From positions 124,001-188,000 of the forward strand of contig NZ_NHSJ01000134.1 in assembly GCF_002937075.1 (NCBI RefSeq): a stretch of DNA of 64,000 nucleotides, given 5' to 3'. Source of the DNA: Rhodoblastus sphagnicola (GTDB taxonomy: Bacteria > Pseudomonadota > Alphaproteobacteria > Rhizobiales > Beijerinckiaceae). Each line of letters opens with the position of its first letter. Positions within the stretch are counted from its first letter, which is position 1. The translations under genes were made by a program, and so were the position numbers. Below, in pieces: positions 46,424 through 58,128 of the stretch. A model generated the notes under the pieces. It worked only from the letters and a program-made list of their open reading frames with translations. It was not told the origin of the DNA and searched no databases.

Positions 46424-46807
46424 ATGCCAGGAATTTTCGTCAAGACCATTCGGGTCGGGCGCGACGCCATTGACGTCCACGGCCACGTCAATAACCAGGA
46501 ATACCTCCGCTGGATGGAGGAGATCGCCATCGAACATTCCTCGGCGCAGGGGTGGCCCATGGCGCGCTACCTTGAAACCGGAGCCTCCTGGTACGTCCGA
46601 TCGCACACGATAGAATACTTGCGCCCGGCGATGCTTCACGATGAAATCGCTGTTTACACCTGGATCGCGGGGATGACAGACCGAAAGTCGCCGCGTCGCA
46701 CCCTGTTCGTGCGCTGTGCGGAGCGCCGGCAGATCGTCGCTCAGTCGGAGACCTTGTGGACGTTCGTCAACCTCGCGACCGGACGGTCGATTCCGATAAG
46801 CCAGTAG
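46424..46807 (+). CDS. Acyl-CoA thioesterase (4HBT), probably truncated by an amber codon
   Basis: A 127-residue hot-dog-fold protein: VHGHVNNQEYLRWMEE is the 4-hydroxybenzoyl-CoA thioesterase/YbgC-type active-site region. The frame stops at TAG 46805-46807, right after RSIPISQ. The same frame continues for 22 codons (VRSAFEVIDSDDEVLRVAGL...) to TGA at 46874-46876, and family members normally carry a PxxVRxAF segment there. The stop is therefore probably a recent nonsense change or, less likely, read through. It lies 14 bases after mucR. Confidence 0.8.
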   Translation: MPGIFVKTIRVGRDAIDVHGHVNNQEYLRWMEEIAIEHSSAQGWPMARYLETGASWYVRSHTIEYLRPAMLHDEIAVYTWIAGMTDRKSPRRTLFVRCAERRQIVAQSETLWTFVNLATGRSIPISQ

Positions 46808-46901
46808 GTGCGCTCGGCCTTCGAGGTCATCGACTCCGACGACGAAGTTTTACGCGTGGCGGGCTTGCGCGGCTGAACTGAAGCGCGCCGGCTCCTTGGC
46901 C

Positions 46902-46943
46902 GAGAGCCTCAACTGGAGAGCCTCAACTCGAGCGCCTCACTTG
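46902..46943 (+). repeat. Three 14-bp tandem units
   Basis: GAGAGCCTCAACTG, GAGAGCCTCAACTC and a diverged GAGCGCCTCACTTG in direct succession. The third contains the stop codon of the leftward GT39-like gene. Confidence 0.6.
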
Positions 46944-48679
46944 GGTCGCGGAAAGGGGATGATCTGGCGCGTCGCGGCCATGGCCGCTTCAACCGATCTG
47001 GCGCCGCGCCGCGCCTCCGCGAATTTCGGCTTTTCTTCCGCTTCTTCCTCGGCGTACCGCGCCTTCAGCCGCTGCAAGCCGGCCTGATCGAGCGGGGTGG
47101 CGATGAGGGGCGGAGAGTCCGCGCGCAGAAAAGCCTCGACGCGGGACAAGATCGACGACGTCACCTTGTCGCTGGCGGGGGCGTCCTGGGGAGAAGGCAT
47201 GCCGCTTCGCAGCCAGACGGTTTGGCTCGGCGCAAGGGCGTCGAGGCAGGGCAGGGCCAGACTGTCAAAGCGCGCGCGATCGAGCAGTCGCGTTTCCGGG
47301 AGGAAGGGCTGGTGGATGCGGATGTGGGCGATTCGCCGGTCGCCGCGTGAGAAGATTTCGGCGATCGTCCGGCACGCCGCCTCAGTCTGTTGCGGCGACG
47401 CCAGGGTGAAGCCGGCCGCCGTCGCCTGCTGATTCACGTAGCGATCGATGCTCCAGTCGTCCGTCACCAGCGCGCGCGTCTGTCCCGGCGCTCCGGCGAT
47501 CAGTCTGTCGATGACCGCGACATCGGCCCGCGCCCGCTTTTGCCAATCCGACCATTGCCAGGGACTGTAGAGGCGCCCGAACAAGGCGCGCGGCCCCTCG
47601 TCGAGCGCGGCCTTTTGCGGCCAAAGCCACGCCACCGCGACGAGCGCGATCACACAGGCCCGCAACACGGTTTCGTTCTGGCGCGCCGATCTCCCCACGA
47701 TGCGGTCAAGACCGAAGGCGACCAGGGTCGCAAAAAACGGCGCCAGGGTCAGCAACTGGCGCGACTGCCACAGGCTGCTCCCGATCACGATGGCCACCGC
47801 CAGCACAGGCGCCATCAGGAAGGCGAGACGCACGAACAGTTTTTGCGTCAGCGCTTCGATGACGCCAGTCATCGCCAGCAACAGGCCGGGAACACCGATG
47901 AAAATCAGGACTTCCTGATATTGGAAGTTTTGCGGGCGCGCCCACAGCGCCACGGCGTGGCGGCCGACGCGCAACACGTCCAGCACGCTGGCGCCGAACA
48001 GCGCGAGGCCGCCGCACCAGACCAGCGCGCCGCCAATCGCGGCGGCGGCCAGCAGTCCCAAACACCGCCTTGCGTCTTTGGTCTGCTCGAAAAAAATCAG
48101 CGGCGCCGCGACGGCGAGCAGGATCGTGTCGCTGCGCGTCAGCGCGGCGAAGCCGAGCAAGGCGCCGCCCAGCAAGGCTTTCGCCGCGGTGGGTGTGCGG
48201 CTCCAGCACAGCAAGGCCAACGCCGCCAGCGCCGCCGCCGGGACGTTGTCATTGATGAAAAAACTGTTTTCGAGCAGGCCGGGAACGAGCAGGATCGCGG
48301 CGGCGGCGGTCAGGCGCGAGGCGCCGGACCATCGCCGGACCAGGACCGCCGTGGCGGCCAGCAGCACGATTTCGCTCGCCCAGATCACGATCTTTATCGC
48401 GGTGACGCCGTCAAGACCGAACCAGCGCGTCAAGACAGCGACATTGAGCACAGCGCCGAATTTCGACAGCGCGAAAAATTCGACATTGAAGGGATGAAGC
48501 TGATCGAAGCGCTGGAGATCGCCTTGGAAGAGGCGCTCGCCGAGGCCGACGATCGCGGCGCTGAAGCCTTCGACATTGACCGGATCGAGGATCGGCGAGA
48601 TCGACCAGAGCAACAGCGCGCACAGAACGCACCAGAGCAGCGCCGTTGTCCGATCAGGAGAAACTTTCGCCTCAATCAT
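46937..48679 (-). CDS. GT39/ArnT-like integral membrane protein
   Basis: A 580-residue protein with about eleven helices and a periplasmic C-terminal domain (residues 370-580). The first periplasmic loop (DPVNVEGFSAAIVG...FDQLHPFNVEFFAL) carries acidic residues where GT-C glycosyltransferases have their catalytic Asp. FALTRSDTILL-like AALTRSDTILLAVAA is typical of the GT39/PMT superfamily. It starts 39 bases after the metH stop, so read-through from metH is possible, but no functional link is evident. The last residues are basic (TRQIIPFPRPK). Confidence 0.75.
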   Translation of the reverse strand: MIEAKVSPDRTTALLWCVLCALLLWSISPILDPVNVEGFSAAIVGLGERLFQGDLQRFDQLHPFNVEFFALSKFGAVLNVAVLTRWFGLDGVTAIKIVIWASEIVLLAATAVLVRRWSGASRLTAAAAILLVPGLLENSFFINDNVPAAALAALALLCWSRTPTAAKALLGGALLGFAALTRSDTILLAVAAPLIFFEQTKDARRCLGLLAAAAIGGALVWCGGLALFGASVLDVLRVGRHAVALWARPQNFQYQEVLIFIGVPGLLLAMTGVIEALTQKLFVRLAFLMAPVLAVAIVIGSSLWQSRQLLTLAPFFATLVAFGLDRIVGRSARQNETVLRACVIALVAVAWLWPQKAALDEGPRALFGRLYSPWQWSDWQKRARADVAVIDRLIAGAPGQTRALVTDDWSIDRYVNQQATAAGFTLASPQQTEAACRTIAEIFSRGDRRIAHIRIHQPFLPETRLLDRARFDSLALPCLDALAPSQTVWLRSGMPSPQDAPASDKVTSSILSRVEAFLRADSPPLIATPLDQAGLQRLKARYAEEEAEEKPKFAEARRGARSVEAAMAATRQIIPFPRPK

Positions 48680-48718
48680 GCAACGGTTCTCATCCGAACT
48701 TCAGCCATTTCGCGCGCC

Positions 48719-52420
<3,702 letters not shown>

Positions 52421-52457
52421 CGTATTATCCCGTCAAAAACTCGATCTTGCCGCAGCT

Positions 52458-52585
52458 CTCCTTCTCCCCTTGCGGGAGAAGGTGGCGCGAAGCGCCGGAT
52501 GAGGGGTTCGTCCCCTGCTGCCGTCGGCCCCCTCATCCGTCTCGCGCTTCGCGCGAGCCACCTTCTCCCGCAAGGGGAGAAGGGA
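52458..52585. repeat. Dispersed palindromic repeat, copy B, between metF and metH
   Basis: The same inverted arms as copy A frame an inner GGATGAGGGG/CCCTCATCC pair. It starts 38 bases upstream of the metH start codon and ends seven bases after the metF stop, so the whole metF-metH junction is made of repeat. Confidence 0.88.
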
Positions 52586-52592
52586 AGCGGCG

Positions 52593-53474
52593 TCAGCCCG
52601 CGCGCACGCCCAGCAAATGACAAACCGCGAACACCAGATCGGCGCGGTTCATCGTGTAGAAATGGAACCGCTCCACCCCCCGGTCGAGCAGATCGAACAC
52701 CTGTTCCGCCGCCACCGCCGCCGCGATCAGCCGGCGCGTGGCGAGGTCGTCGTCGAGGCCCTCGAAACGCTCCCCCAGCCAGTCCGGCACGCTCGCCCCG
52801 GCCCTTTTGGCGAAACTGGCGGTCTGCTTGAAATTCTGCACGCAGGTCACGCCGGGCACGATCGGTATGTCGATGCCGGCCTTGCGCGCCTTGTCGAGGA
52901 AACGGAAGTAGATGTCGTTGTCGAAGAAGAATTGCGTGATCGCGCGGGTCGCCCCGGCGTCGATCTTGCGCTTGAGCACGTCCAGGTCCTGATCGAAGCT
53001 CGCGCTCTCCGGGTGCCGTTCCGGATAGGCGGAGACCGTGATCTCGAAATCGTGCAAGCGGCGCAGGCCCGCGACCAGATCGGTCGAATGGGCGTAGCCG
53101 CCCGGCGTCGGCGCATAGGCGCCGCCAACCCCGCCCTGCGGATCGCCGCGCAGGGCGACGATATGGCGCACGCCGGCGGTCCAATAGGCGCGCGCGACCT
53201 CATCGACCTCCTCGCGCGTGGCGCCGACGCAGGTGAGATGCGCGGCCGGCGCGATCGCCGTCTCGCGCACGATGCGCGCCACCGTGGCGTGGGTGCGTTC
53301 GCGGGTGGAGCCGCCCGCGCCATAGGTCACCGAAACGAATTTGGGTTTTAACGGCGCGAGACGCCCGATCGCCTCCCACAGATTGGCGTCCATTTCATCG
53401 GTCTTCGGCGGAAAGAACTCGAAGGAGACGTCGAGGGGCTTGTGCCGTTCGCGACTGGGTCTTTGCGTATCCAT
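52593..53474 (-). CDS. metF: 5,10-methylenetetrahydrofolate reductase
   Basis: A 293-residue FAD enzyme that makes methyl-THF for MetH. The conserved blocks are VSFEFFPPKTDEM (catalytic Glu), VTYGAGGSTRERT, HLTCVGATREEVD, IVALRGDPQG and TQFFFDNDIYFRF. ATG 53474 is preceded by AAGGAAGG and lies 11 bases after the stop of the ArsR-methyltransferase gene, so they share an operon. Confidence 0.97.
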   Translation of the reverse strand: MDTQRPSRERHKPLDVSFEFFPPKTDEMDANLWEAIGRLAPLKPKFVSVTYGAGGSTRERTHATVARIVRETAIAPAAHLTCVGATREEVDEVARAYWTAGVRHIVALRGDPQGGVGGAYAPTPGGYAHSTDLVAGLRRLHDFEITVSAYPERHPESASFDQDLDVLKRKIDAGATRAITQFFFDNDIYFRFLDKARKAGIDIPIVPGVTCVQNFKQTASFAKRAGASVPDWLGERFEGLDDDLATRRLIAAAVAAEQVFDLLDRGVERFHFYTMNRADLVFAVCHLLGVRAG

Positions 53475-53485
53475 GGGCGCCTTCC

Positions 53486-54499
53486 TTATGCTCTTTTCTT
53501 GGCCAGCCAAAGTGAAACGGTCAGCTTGTCGCCGCGCGCGGACCCCTGGGCCTCCAGCCTTTGTCCGGTGGGACGCCCCTCCGACGACGGGCTATCCGGG
53601 GCGAGATCGCGATGGGCGATGGGGGTGAGGCCCGCGCCGACGAGATAATCGTCAACCTCGCGCCGCGAAAACCCGAGCCGCCGGTGCTCGTGGCGTTCGC
53701 GCAAAAGCTCGCATTGATGCGGCGCGAAATCGACCACGATGAGGCGGCCGTCCGGCGCCAGCGCCCGGGCCGCCTCGCGCAAAGCGCGCGCCGGCGTGTC
53801 GAGATAATGCAGCACCTGATGCACAACGGCGAGATCGAACACGCCGCCCTCGACCGGCAGCGCGTAAATGTCGCCCTGGCGCAACTGGATGTTGCGCAGG
53901 CCCGCCTGTTCGATCTGCGCGCGGGCGACGCCGAGCATGGCCGGCGACAGATCGACGCCAACGGCGGTCTCCGCGCGCGGCGCCAGCAGCTCCAGCAGGC
54001 GGCCGGCGCCGCAGCCAATGTCGAGCAGCCGCGCGAACCCGGTCCCGGCCGCCTCGACGATGGCCGCCTCGACTTCGGCCTCCGGCGCGTGCATGCGACG
54101 CGTCTCCCTCCAGACGGGGGCTTGCGCGGCGAAATATTTCTCCGCCCGCGCCGTGCGCGCCGCGCGCACCTCGTCAAGCCGAACGCGGTCGGCGATCAGG
54201 CGCGGATCGTTGCCGTCGACGCCAGCCAGAACGGCGCGCGCCAGCGTGGCGCCCGTTCCCTGCGCCGCCAGATGGAAAAACGCCCAGGCGCCCTCGCGAT
54301 GACGCTCGACCAGCCCGGCCTCCAGCAGCAGCTTCAAATGCCGCGACACGCGCGGCTGCGACTGGCCGAGAATGGTCACGAGTTCGGACACCGCCAGTTC
54401 CGCCTCGCCCAGCAGCGCGCACAGGCGCAGACGCGTCTCTTCGCCAATGGCGTCGAGTGTGGCGAGCGCTGCGCTCAGAGGGGCTTTGGCGTGGATCAT
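53486..54499 (-). CDS. ArsR-family regulator fused to a SAM methyltransferase domain
   Basis: A 337-residue protein. Residues 10-95 are an ArsR winged HTH (ELVTILGQSQPRVSRHLKLL) without the metal-binding ELCVC motif. Residues 140-300 are a class I methyltransferase fold with LLDIGCGAGRLLELLAPR and DLAVVHQVLHYLD. It heads the metF-metH cluster. ArsR-type regulators of the SAM/SAH cycle (SahR and SamR) are known in Proteobacteria; the methyltransferase-like part could sense SAM or SAH. A perfect 16-bp palindrome 20 bases upstream is the likely operator. Enzyme activity is not established. Confidence 0.88.
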   Translation of the reverse strand: MIHAKAPLSAALATLDAIGEETRLRLCALLGEAELAVSELVTILGQSQPRVSRHLKLLLEAGLVERHREGAWAFFHLAAQGTGATLARAVLAGVDGNDPRLIADRVRLDEVRAARTARAEKYFAAQAPVWRETRRMHAPEAEVEAAIVEAAGTGFARLLDIGCGAGRLLELLAPRAETAVGVDLSPAMLGVARAQIEQAGLRNIQLRQGDIYALPVEGGVFDLAVVHQVLHYLDTPARALREAARALAPDGRLIVVDFAPHQCELLRERHEHRRLGFSRREVDDYLVGAGLTPIAHRDLAPDSPSSEGRPTGQRLEAQGSARGDKLTVSLWLAKKRA

Positions 54500-54518
54500 C
54501 GGACTCGCTGAAAAGGAT

Positions 54519-54534
54519 ATAAAGATATCTTTAT
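54519..54534. promoter_or_regulatory. Palindromic operator of the ArsR-methyltransferase/met cluster
   Basis: ATAAAGATATCTTTAT, a perfect 16-bp palindrome 20 bases before the ArsR-methyltransferase start and about 57 bases before mobA-tusA on the other strand. It has the size and symmetry of ArsR-family SAM/SAH regulator sites. Confidence 0.75.
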
Positions 54535-54590
54535 GCGTGATTTATCCGGCTGTCCATCGCCAATATCGCGCTTTGCGATAATATGCGGGC

Positions 54591-55421
54591 ATGCATGCCA
54601 ATCCCAGGACACTCGCGGTCATTCTCGCCGGCGGCCTCGCCCGCCGCATGGAGGGCGCGCGCAAGCCGTTGCTCAAGCTTGGTGGCCGCCGCCTGATCGA
54701 CCTCGTGGTCGAAAGCGCTGTCGGCCAGGGGGAGGTCGCGCTCAACCTCCACGACTCCGGCGACGCCGCCCAACTGGACCTCGACCTGCCGGTCATCGCC
54801 GACGCCATCCCCGGCCACGCCGGCCCGCTGGCGGGAATTTTGGGCGCGCTGGACCATGCCGCGCGCGAAAATTACGATTCAGTGCTGAGCCTGCCCTGCG
54901 ATTGCCCCTTCCTGCCTGACGATCTGGCGCCGCGTCTGGCCGAGGCCGCGCGGAACACCCGCGACGGCCTCGCCTGCGCGGGTTCCGGCGGGCGGGTCCA
55001 TCCGGTGATCGCGCTCTGGCCGGTCGGCCTGCGCCAAGACCTGCGCCGCGCCCTGATCGACGAGGGCGCGCGCGCCATCGGTCCGTTCCAGCGCCGCTAC
55101 GATTGCGCCACGGTCGAATGGCCGGCGCAACCGCGCGATCCCTTCTTCAACGTCAACACGCCGGCCGATCTGGCCGAAGCGGAGGCGCTCCTGGCTGTGA
55201 AAACCCTCGACCTGCGCGGCCTCAAATGTCCGATGCCCGTGCTGAAGACCAAGAAATTCCTGGCGACGATGGCGCCGGGCGAAAAAGTCGAGGTTTTGTG
55301 CACCGATCCGATGAGTCTGGTCGATGTGCCGCATCTCCTGCGTCAAACCGGCGATGTGCTGGAAGCCCAAAGCCGCGCCGACGGCGTGGCCGTGTTCGTG
55401 ATCCGCCGGGAGGCTCGATGA
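54591..55421 (+). CDS. mobA: MobA-TusA fusion: molybdenum cofactor guanylyltransferase with a sulfurtransferase domain
   Basis: A 276-residue protein. Residues 1-195 are MobA-like: AVILAGGLARRMEGARKPLL is the GTP-binding loop, followed by SLPCDCPFLPDD and FFNVNTPADLAEAE. Residues 202-276 are a complete TusA/SirA-like domain: TLDLRGLKCPMPVLKTKKFL with the sulfur-carrying Cys in CPxP, and CTDPMSLVDVPHLLRQTG. MobA attaches GMP to molybdopterin. TusA passes persulfide sulfur and affects Moco synthesis in E. coli. The frame is continuous with no stop between the parts. It is coupled to a DUF2478 gene by ATGA. Confidence 0.92.
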   Translation: MHANPRTLAVILAGGLARRMEGARKPLLKLGGRRLIDLVVESAVGQGEVALNLHDSGDAAQLDLDLPVIADAIPGHAGPLAGILGALDHAARENYDSVLSLPCDCPFLPDDLAPRLAEAARNTRDGLACAGSGGRVHPVIALWPVGLRQDLRRALIDEGARAIGPFQRRYDCATVEWPAQPRDPFFNVNTPADLAEAEALLAVKTLDLRGLKCPMPVLKTKKFLATMAPGEKVEVLCTDPMSLVDVPHLLRQTGDVLEAQSRADGVAVFVIRREAR

Positions 55422-55915
55422 CGGAATCCTTGCCGCTCGCCGCCGTGGTTTACGACGATGGCGACCCCATCGACGCGCTGTTGGCGCAGGTGCGCGCGGC
55501 GCTGGAGGGGCGCGGGCAAAAAGTCGGCGGCGTGCTGCAAACTCCCTGCGCCGAGACGATCCACGCCGTCCATATCGACAGCGGCCGAACCTTCGACCTG
55601 ATGCAGAACCTGGGCGTCTGCGCCACCGGCTGCCGGCTCGACAGCGGCGCGCTGGCGGAGGTCGCCGGCCTGCTGGCGCAGAGCCTCGCGGCGCGTCCCG
55701 ATCTGCTGATCGTCAGCCGATTCGGCCGGGTCGAGGCGGAGGGCGGCGGCTTTCTCGCCGAAATCGGCGCGGCGGCGGCCTCCGGCCAGCCGACGCTGGT
55801 CGGCGTCGCCCGCAAGCGCGAGGCCGACTGGCGCGCCTATGCCGGCGATTTTGCGGAAACCTTGCCCTGCGACGCGGCGGCGGTGCTGGCCTGGCGCGAC
55901 AGCCTCGCGACCTGA
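55418..55915 (+). CDS. DUF2478 protein linked to molybdenum metabolism
   Basis: A 165-residue protein of the DUF2478 family, which is often found beside molybdate transport and Moco genes. Visible blocks are PLAAVVYDDGDPIDALLAQV, LGVCATGCRLDSGALAE and PDLLIVSRFGRVEAEGGGF, a P-loop-like/NTPase-related pattern but without a Walker A. ATG overlaps the MobA-TusA stop and has GGGAGG upstream. Its function is unknown; context supports a role in Moco insertion, storage or trafficking. Confidence 0.8.
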   Translation: MTESLPLAAVVYDDGDPIDALLAQVRAALEGRGQKVGGVLQTPCAETIHAVHIDSGRTFDLMQNLGVCATGCRLDSGALAEVAGLLAQSLAARPDLLIVSRFGRVEAEGGGFLAEIGAAAASGQPTLVGVARKREADWRAYAGDFAETLPCDAAAVLAWRDSLAT

Positions 55916-56010
55916 CCGATTTCACCGCAGACAAGCAGGCGCGGCGGGGCTAGCATTCGCGCCGGTCGCCCCCTCCGGGAGGAGCGGCCGGAAAAAAAGT
56001 GGGAAACGCC

Positions 56011-56238
56011 ATGAAAATCGCTGCTTCAATCGCCCTTGTCGCCATGTTCGCCTTCACAGGCGCCGCTTACGCCCAGCAACCCGCCGCGCCGGCGGCTCCG
56101 GCCGCCGCGCCCGCCGCCGCGTCCAAGGACCAGCCGGAGCGCAGCGCGAAATCGCTGGAATGCTCGAAACAGGCCGACGCGCAGAACCTGCACGGCAAGC
56201 CGCGCAAGCACTTCATGAGCAAGTGCAAGAAGGCTTAA
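56011..56238 (+). CDS. psiF: PsiF-family small secreted protein
   Basis: A 75-residue protein with a signal peptide (KIAASIALVAMFAFTGAAYA|QQ), an Ala/Pro-rich spacer and a single PsiF repeat (SLECSKQADAQNLHGKPRKHF with MSKCKKA). The paired cysteines suggest a disulfide in the periplasm. In E. coli PsiF is phosphate-starvation inducible, but no Pho box was identified here. ATG 56011 follows GGGAAACGCC; GTG 55999 is in frame. Confidence 0.85.
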   Translation: MKIAASIALVAMFAFTGAAYAQQPAAPAAPAAAPAAASKDQPERSAKSLECSKQADAQNLHGKPRKHFMSKCKKA

Positions 56239-56248
56239 GGCGCCGCCG

Positions 56249-57064
56249 CTATTGCGGGACGTAAAGGGCGAGGGTGCGCGCGCCCGCGAGATCCTCGTCC
56301 ACCAGCGCGCGCGAAAGCGTCGCGGCCACCTGTTCGGCCAGGCAGCGATAGCCGCGGTCGTTCATGTGCAACTGGTCGGGACTGATCAAGTCCTCGCGGC
56401 CGGTGAGGTCGGCGAGCCGACGCATGGCGTCGTAACGCGAGACCAGAGTCACGCCCTGCTCGCCGGCGACGCGCGCGGTGGCGTCACGCACCGCCAGATA
56501 ATTTGGATTGGCGGAGAATTTGCGCGTCCATTGCATCCCGACCAGAAGCGTCTCGTCGCCGCGCGCTTTCAAAAAGCCGAGCGCCGCGCGAAGCGTCCGC
56601 TGGTAGTCGTCGGGCGACACCCCCCTCAAAGCGTCGTTGGTGCCGACCTGCCAGATCACCAGATCTGGATTGAGCTTCGGGATTTCAAGCCGAAGCCGCT
56701 CCGCCGTGGCCGCCGCCACCTCGCCGCCGATTCCGAGATTGACCATGTCGAAATCGCTCGCCGGCAGCGCCAGTTCGAGCAGCGCCCGCAATTGGGCGGG
56801 ATAGGTCCGGTTCGGCGCGGAGGCCCCGACCCCCTGCGTCGAGGAGGAGCCGATGGCGACGATCCGCACCTTGCGGCCGGACAGCAGCGCCCGTGAGAAT
56901 TTCGGCAGGCTGGCGACGCGCGCGGGCAGGGCGTCGGTGACGGCGCAGGAGGCCTCGGGCGCGATGCGCAGCCGATGCTCATGCGTCTCGCCGGGCGCGA
57001 CGGCGGGAAATCCCGCCAAAGCCACCACCACCATCATCATGGAGAAACGCAGACGATTATTCAT
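56249..57064 (-). CDS. Secreted SGNH/GDSL-type esterase
   Basis: A 271-residue hydrolase with a signal peptide (MMMVVVALAGFPAVAPG). The four SGNH blocks are VAIGSSSTQGVGAS (nucleophile Ser), NLGIGGEVAA, WQVGTNDAL and SPDQLHMNDRGY (Asp/His). It is probably a periplasmic acyl esterase or acyl-transfer remover. The stop is ten bases from the end of convergent psiF. Confidence 0.9.
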   Translation of the reverse strand: MNNRLRFSMMMVVVALAGFPAVAPGETHEHRLRIAPEASCAVTDALPARVASLPKFSRALLSGRKVRIVAIGSSSTQGVGASAPNRTYPAQLRALLELALPASDFDMVNLGIGGEVAAATAERLRLEIPKLNPDLVIWQVGTNDALRGVSPDDYQRTLRAALGFLKARGDETLLVGMQWTRKFSANPNYLAVRDATARVAGEQGVTLVSRYDAMRRLADLTGREDLISPDQLHMNDRGYRCLAEQVAATLSRALVDEDLAGARTLALYVPQ

Positions 57065-57084
57065 GGGCTATTATTCATGGGCTA
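57057..57084 (+). repeat. 14-bp tandem duplication over the SGNH start codon
   Basis: TTATTCATGGGCTA occurs twice in direct succession. Each copy contains a potential ATG on the minus strand; 14 is not a multiple of three, so only the 57064 ATG is in frame. Confidence 0.7.
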
Positions 57085-57325
57085 TCCTGAAAGCAATCTA
57101 ATGCTTGCCGCTCAGGCGCGCCGGCGTCAATCCCGTGGCGCGAAAAAGCACATCGAACCTTCCGCTAGACTTTCCACATTGTGAAAACAGGTGACGGACG
57201 AGCGTTCGACTAATGTCTGACTATGACCAAATCATGTTCAGCGCCATGACTCTAGTCAATAATCACCTTTGGCGCGCCCGCGCCGCGTCGGCTGTCGCTT
57301 TCAGGGAGACATGCGATCCCGCGCT

Positions 57326-57997
57326 TCACCCCGCCGCCGCCACCGCCTGCGCGATACCCGCATATTGGCAGCCGGCCGCGAGCGCGACGAAGCCGTGCCA
57401 GATGGCGTTCTGGAATTTCAGCGTGTGCCAGCGATAAAAAATCACGCCGACGGAATAGAGCAACCCTCCGGCGAGCGTCAGCACCAGCGTCGCGGTCGGC
57501 AGGTTCTCGAAAATCGGCTTGGCCGCGACGACGCCGACCCAGCCGAGCGCCAGATAGACAAACAGCGAGGCTCGGTCGTAGCGGCCGGGCAGGAAAACCT
57601 TCACCGCCGCGCCGCCAAGCGCAACCGTCCAGACGAAAATCGCCAGCGCCCAGGCGAAAACCCCCTCCGGCAGGCGCGACAGCAGGGCGGTATAGGTGCC
57701 GGCGATCATCAGGTAGATCGAGGCGTGGTCGAAGCGCCGCAGGATCCATTTCAGGTTGGACGGCGGCGTCATGTTGTAGGCGCAGGAGAAACCAAACAGC
57801 AGGAAGAAGCCCGCCGCATAGGCGCCGAAGGCGAAAGCGTCGGACAAAGCGCCGCGCGCCACGGCATGATCGATCAGAACGCCGAAGGCGATCAACCCGG
57901 CGACAATGGCCAGGGCATGGATGAAACCATCGGCGACCAACTCGTCGACGCCATAGGGGCGCTTGTCCATACGCGGATGATTTTCGGGAAGCGACAT
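57326..57997 (-). CDS. Hemolysin III / PAQR-like membrane protein
   Basis: A 223-residue protein with seven predicted helices. The family's buried metal-site residues are in place: LFGFSCAYNM (Ser), RRFDHASIYLMIAGTYT (Asp, His) and the C-terminal NAIWHGFVALAAG (His). It is related to E. coli YqfA and to eukaryotic adiponectin/progestin receptors; some members act as ceramidase-like hydrolases. GGAG precedes the ATG. It is a single gene. Confidence 0.92.
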   Translation of the reverse strand: MSLPENHPRMDKRPYGVDELVADGFIHALAIVAGLIAFGVLIDHAVARGALSDAFAFGAYAAGFFLLFGFSCAYNMTPPSNLKWILRRFDHASIYLMIAGTYTALLSRLPEGVFAWALAIFVWTVALGGAAVKVFLPGRYDRASLFVYLALGWVGVVAAKPIFENLPTATLVLTLAGGLLYSVGVIFYRWHTLKFQNAIWHGFVALAAGCQYAGIAQAVAAAG

Positions 57998-58128
57998 GAA
58001 CGGCTCCGGCTCAGCAATGTTTAGAGTTAAACTAATGCGTGCGGCGGCATGATGGCAAGGGCGCGCCGCCGCTCGGAATAAGCTTCAGCGGCCCGAAAGG
58101 TTGCGCGGCGCGCGCAAAATTCGCGCGC

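Noticed and set aside
52421-52592. Cobalamin or SAM riboswitch before metH
   Set aside because: The gap is completely explained by the dispersed palindrome; no B12-box or SAM-II-type core was seen.
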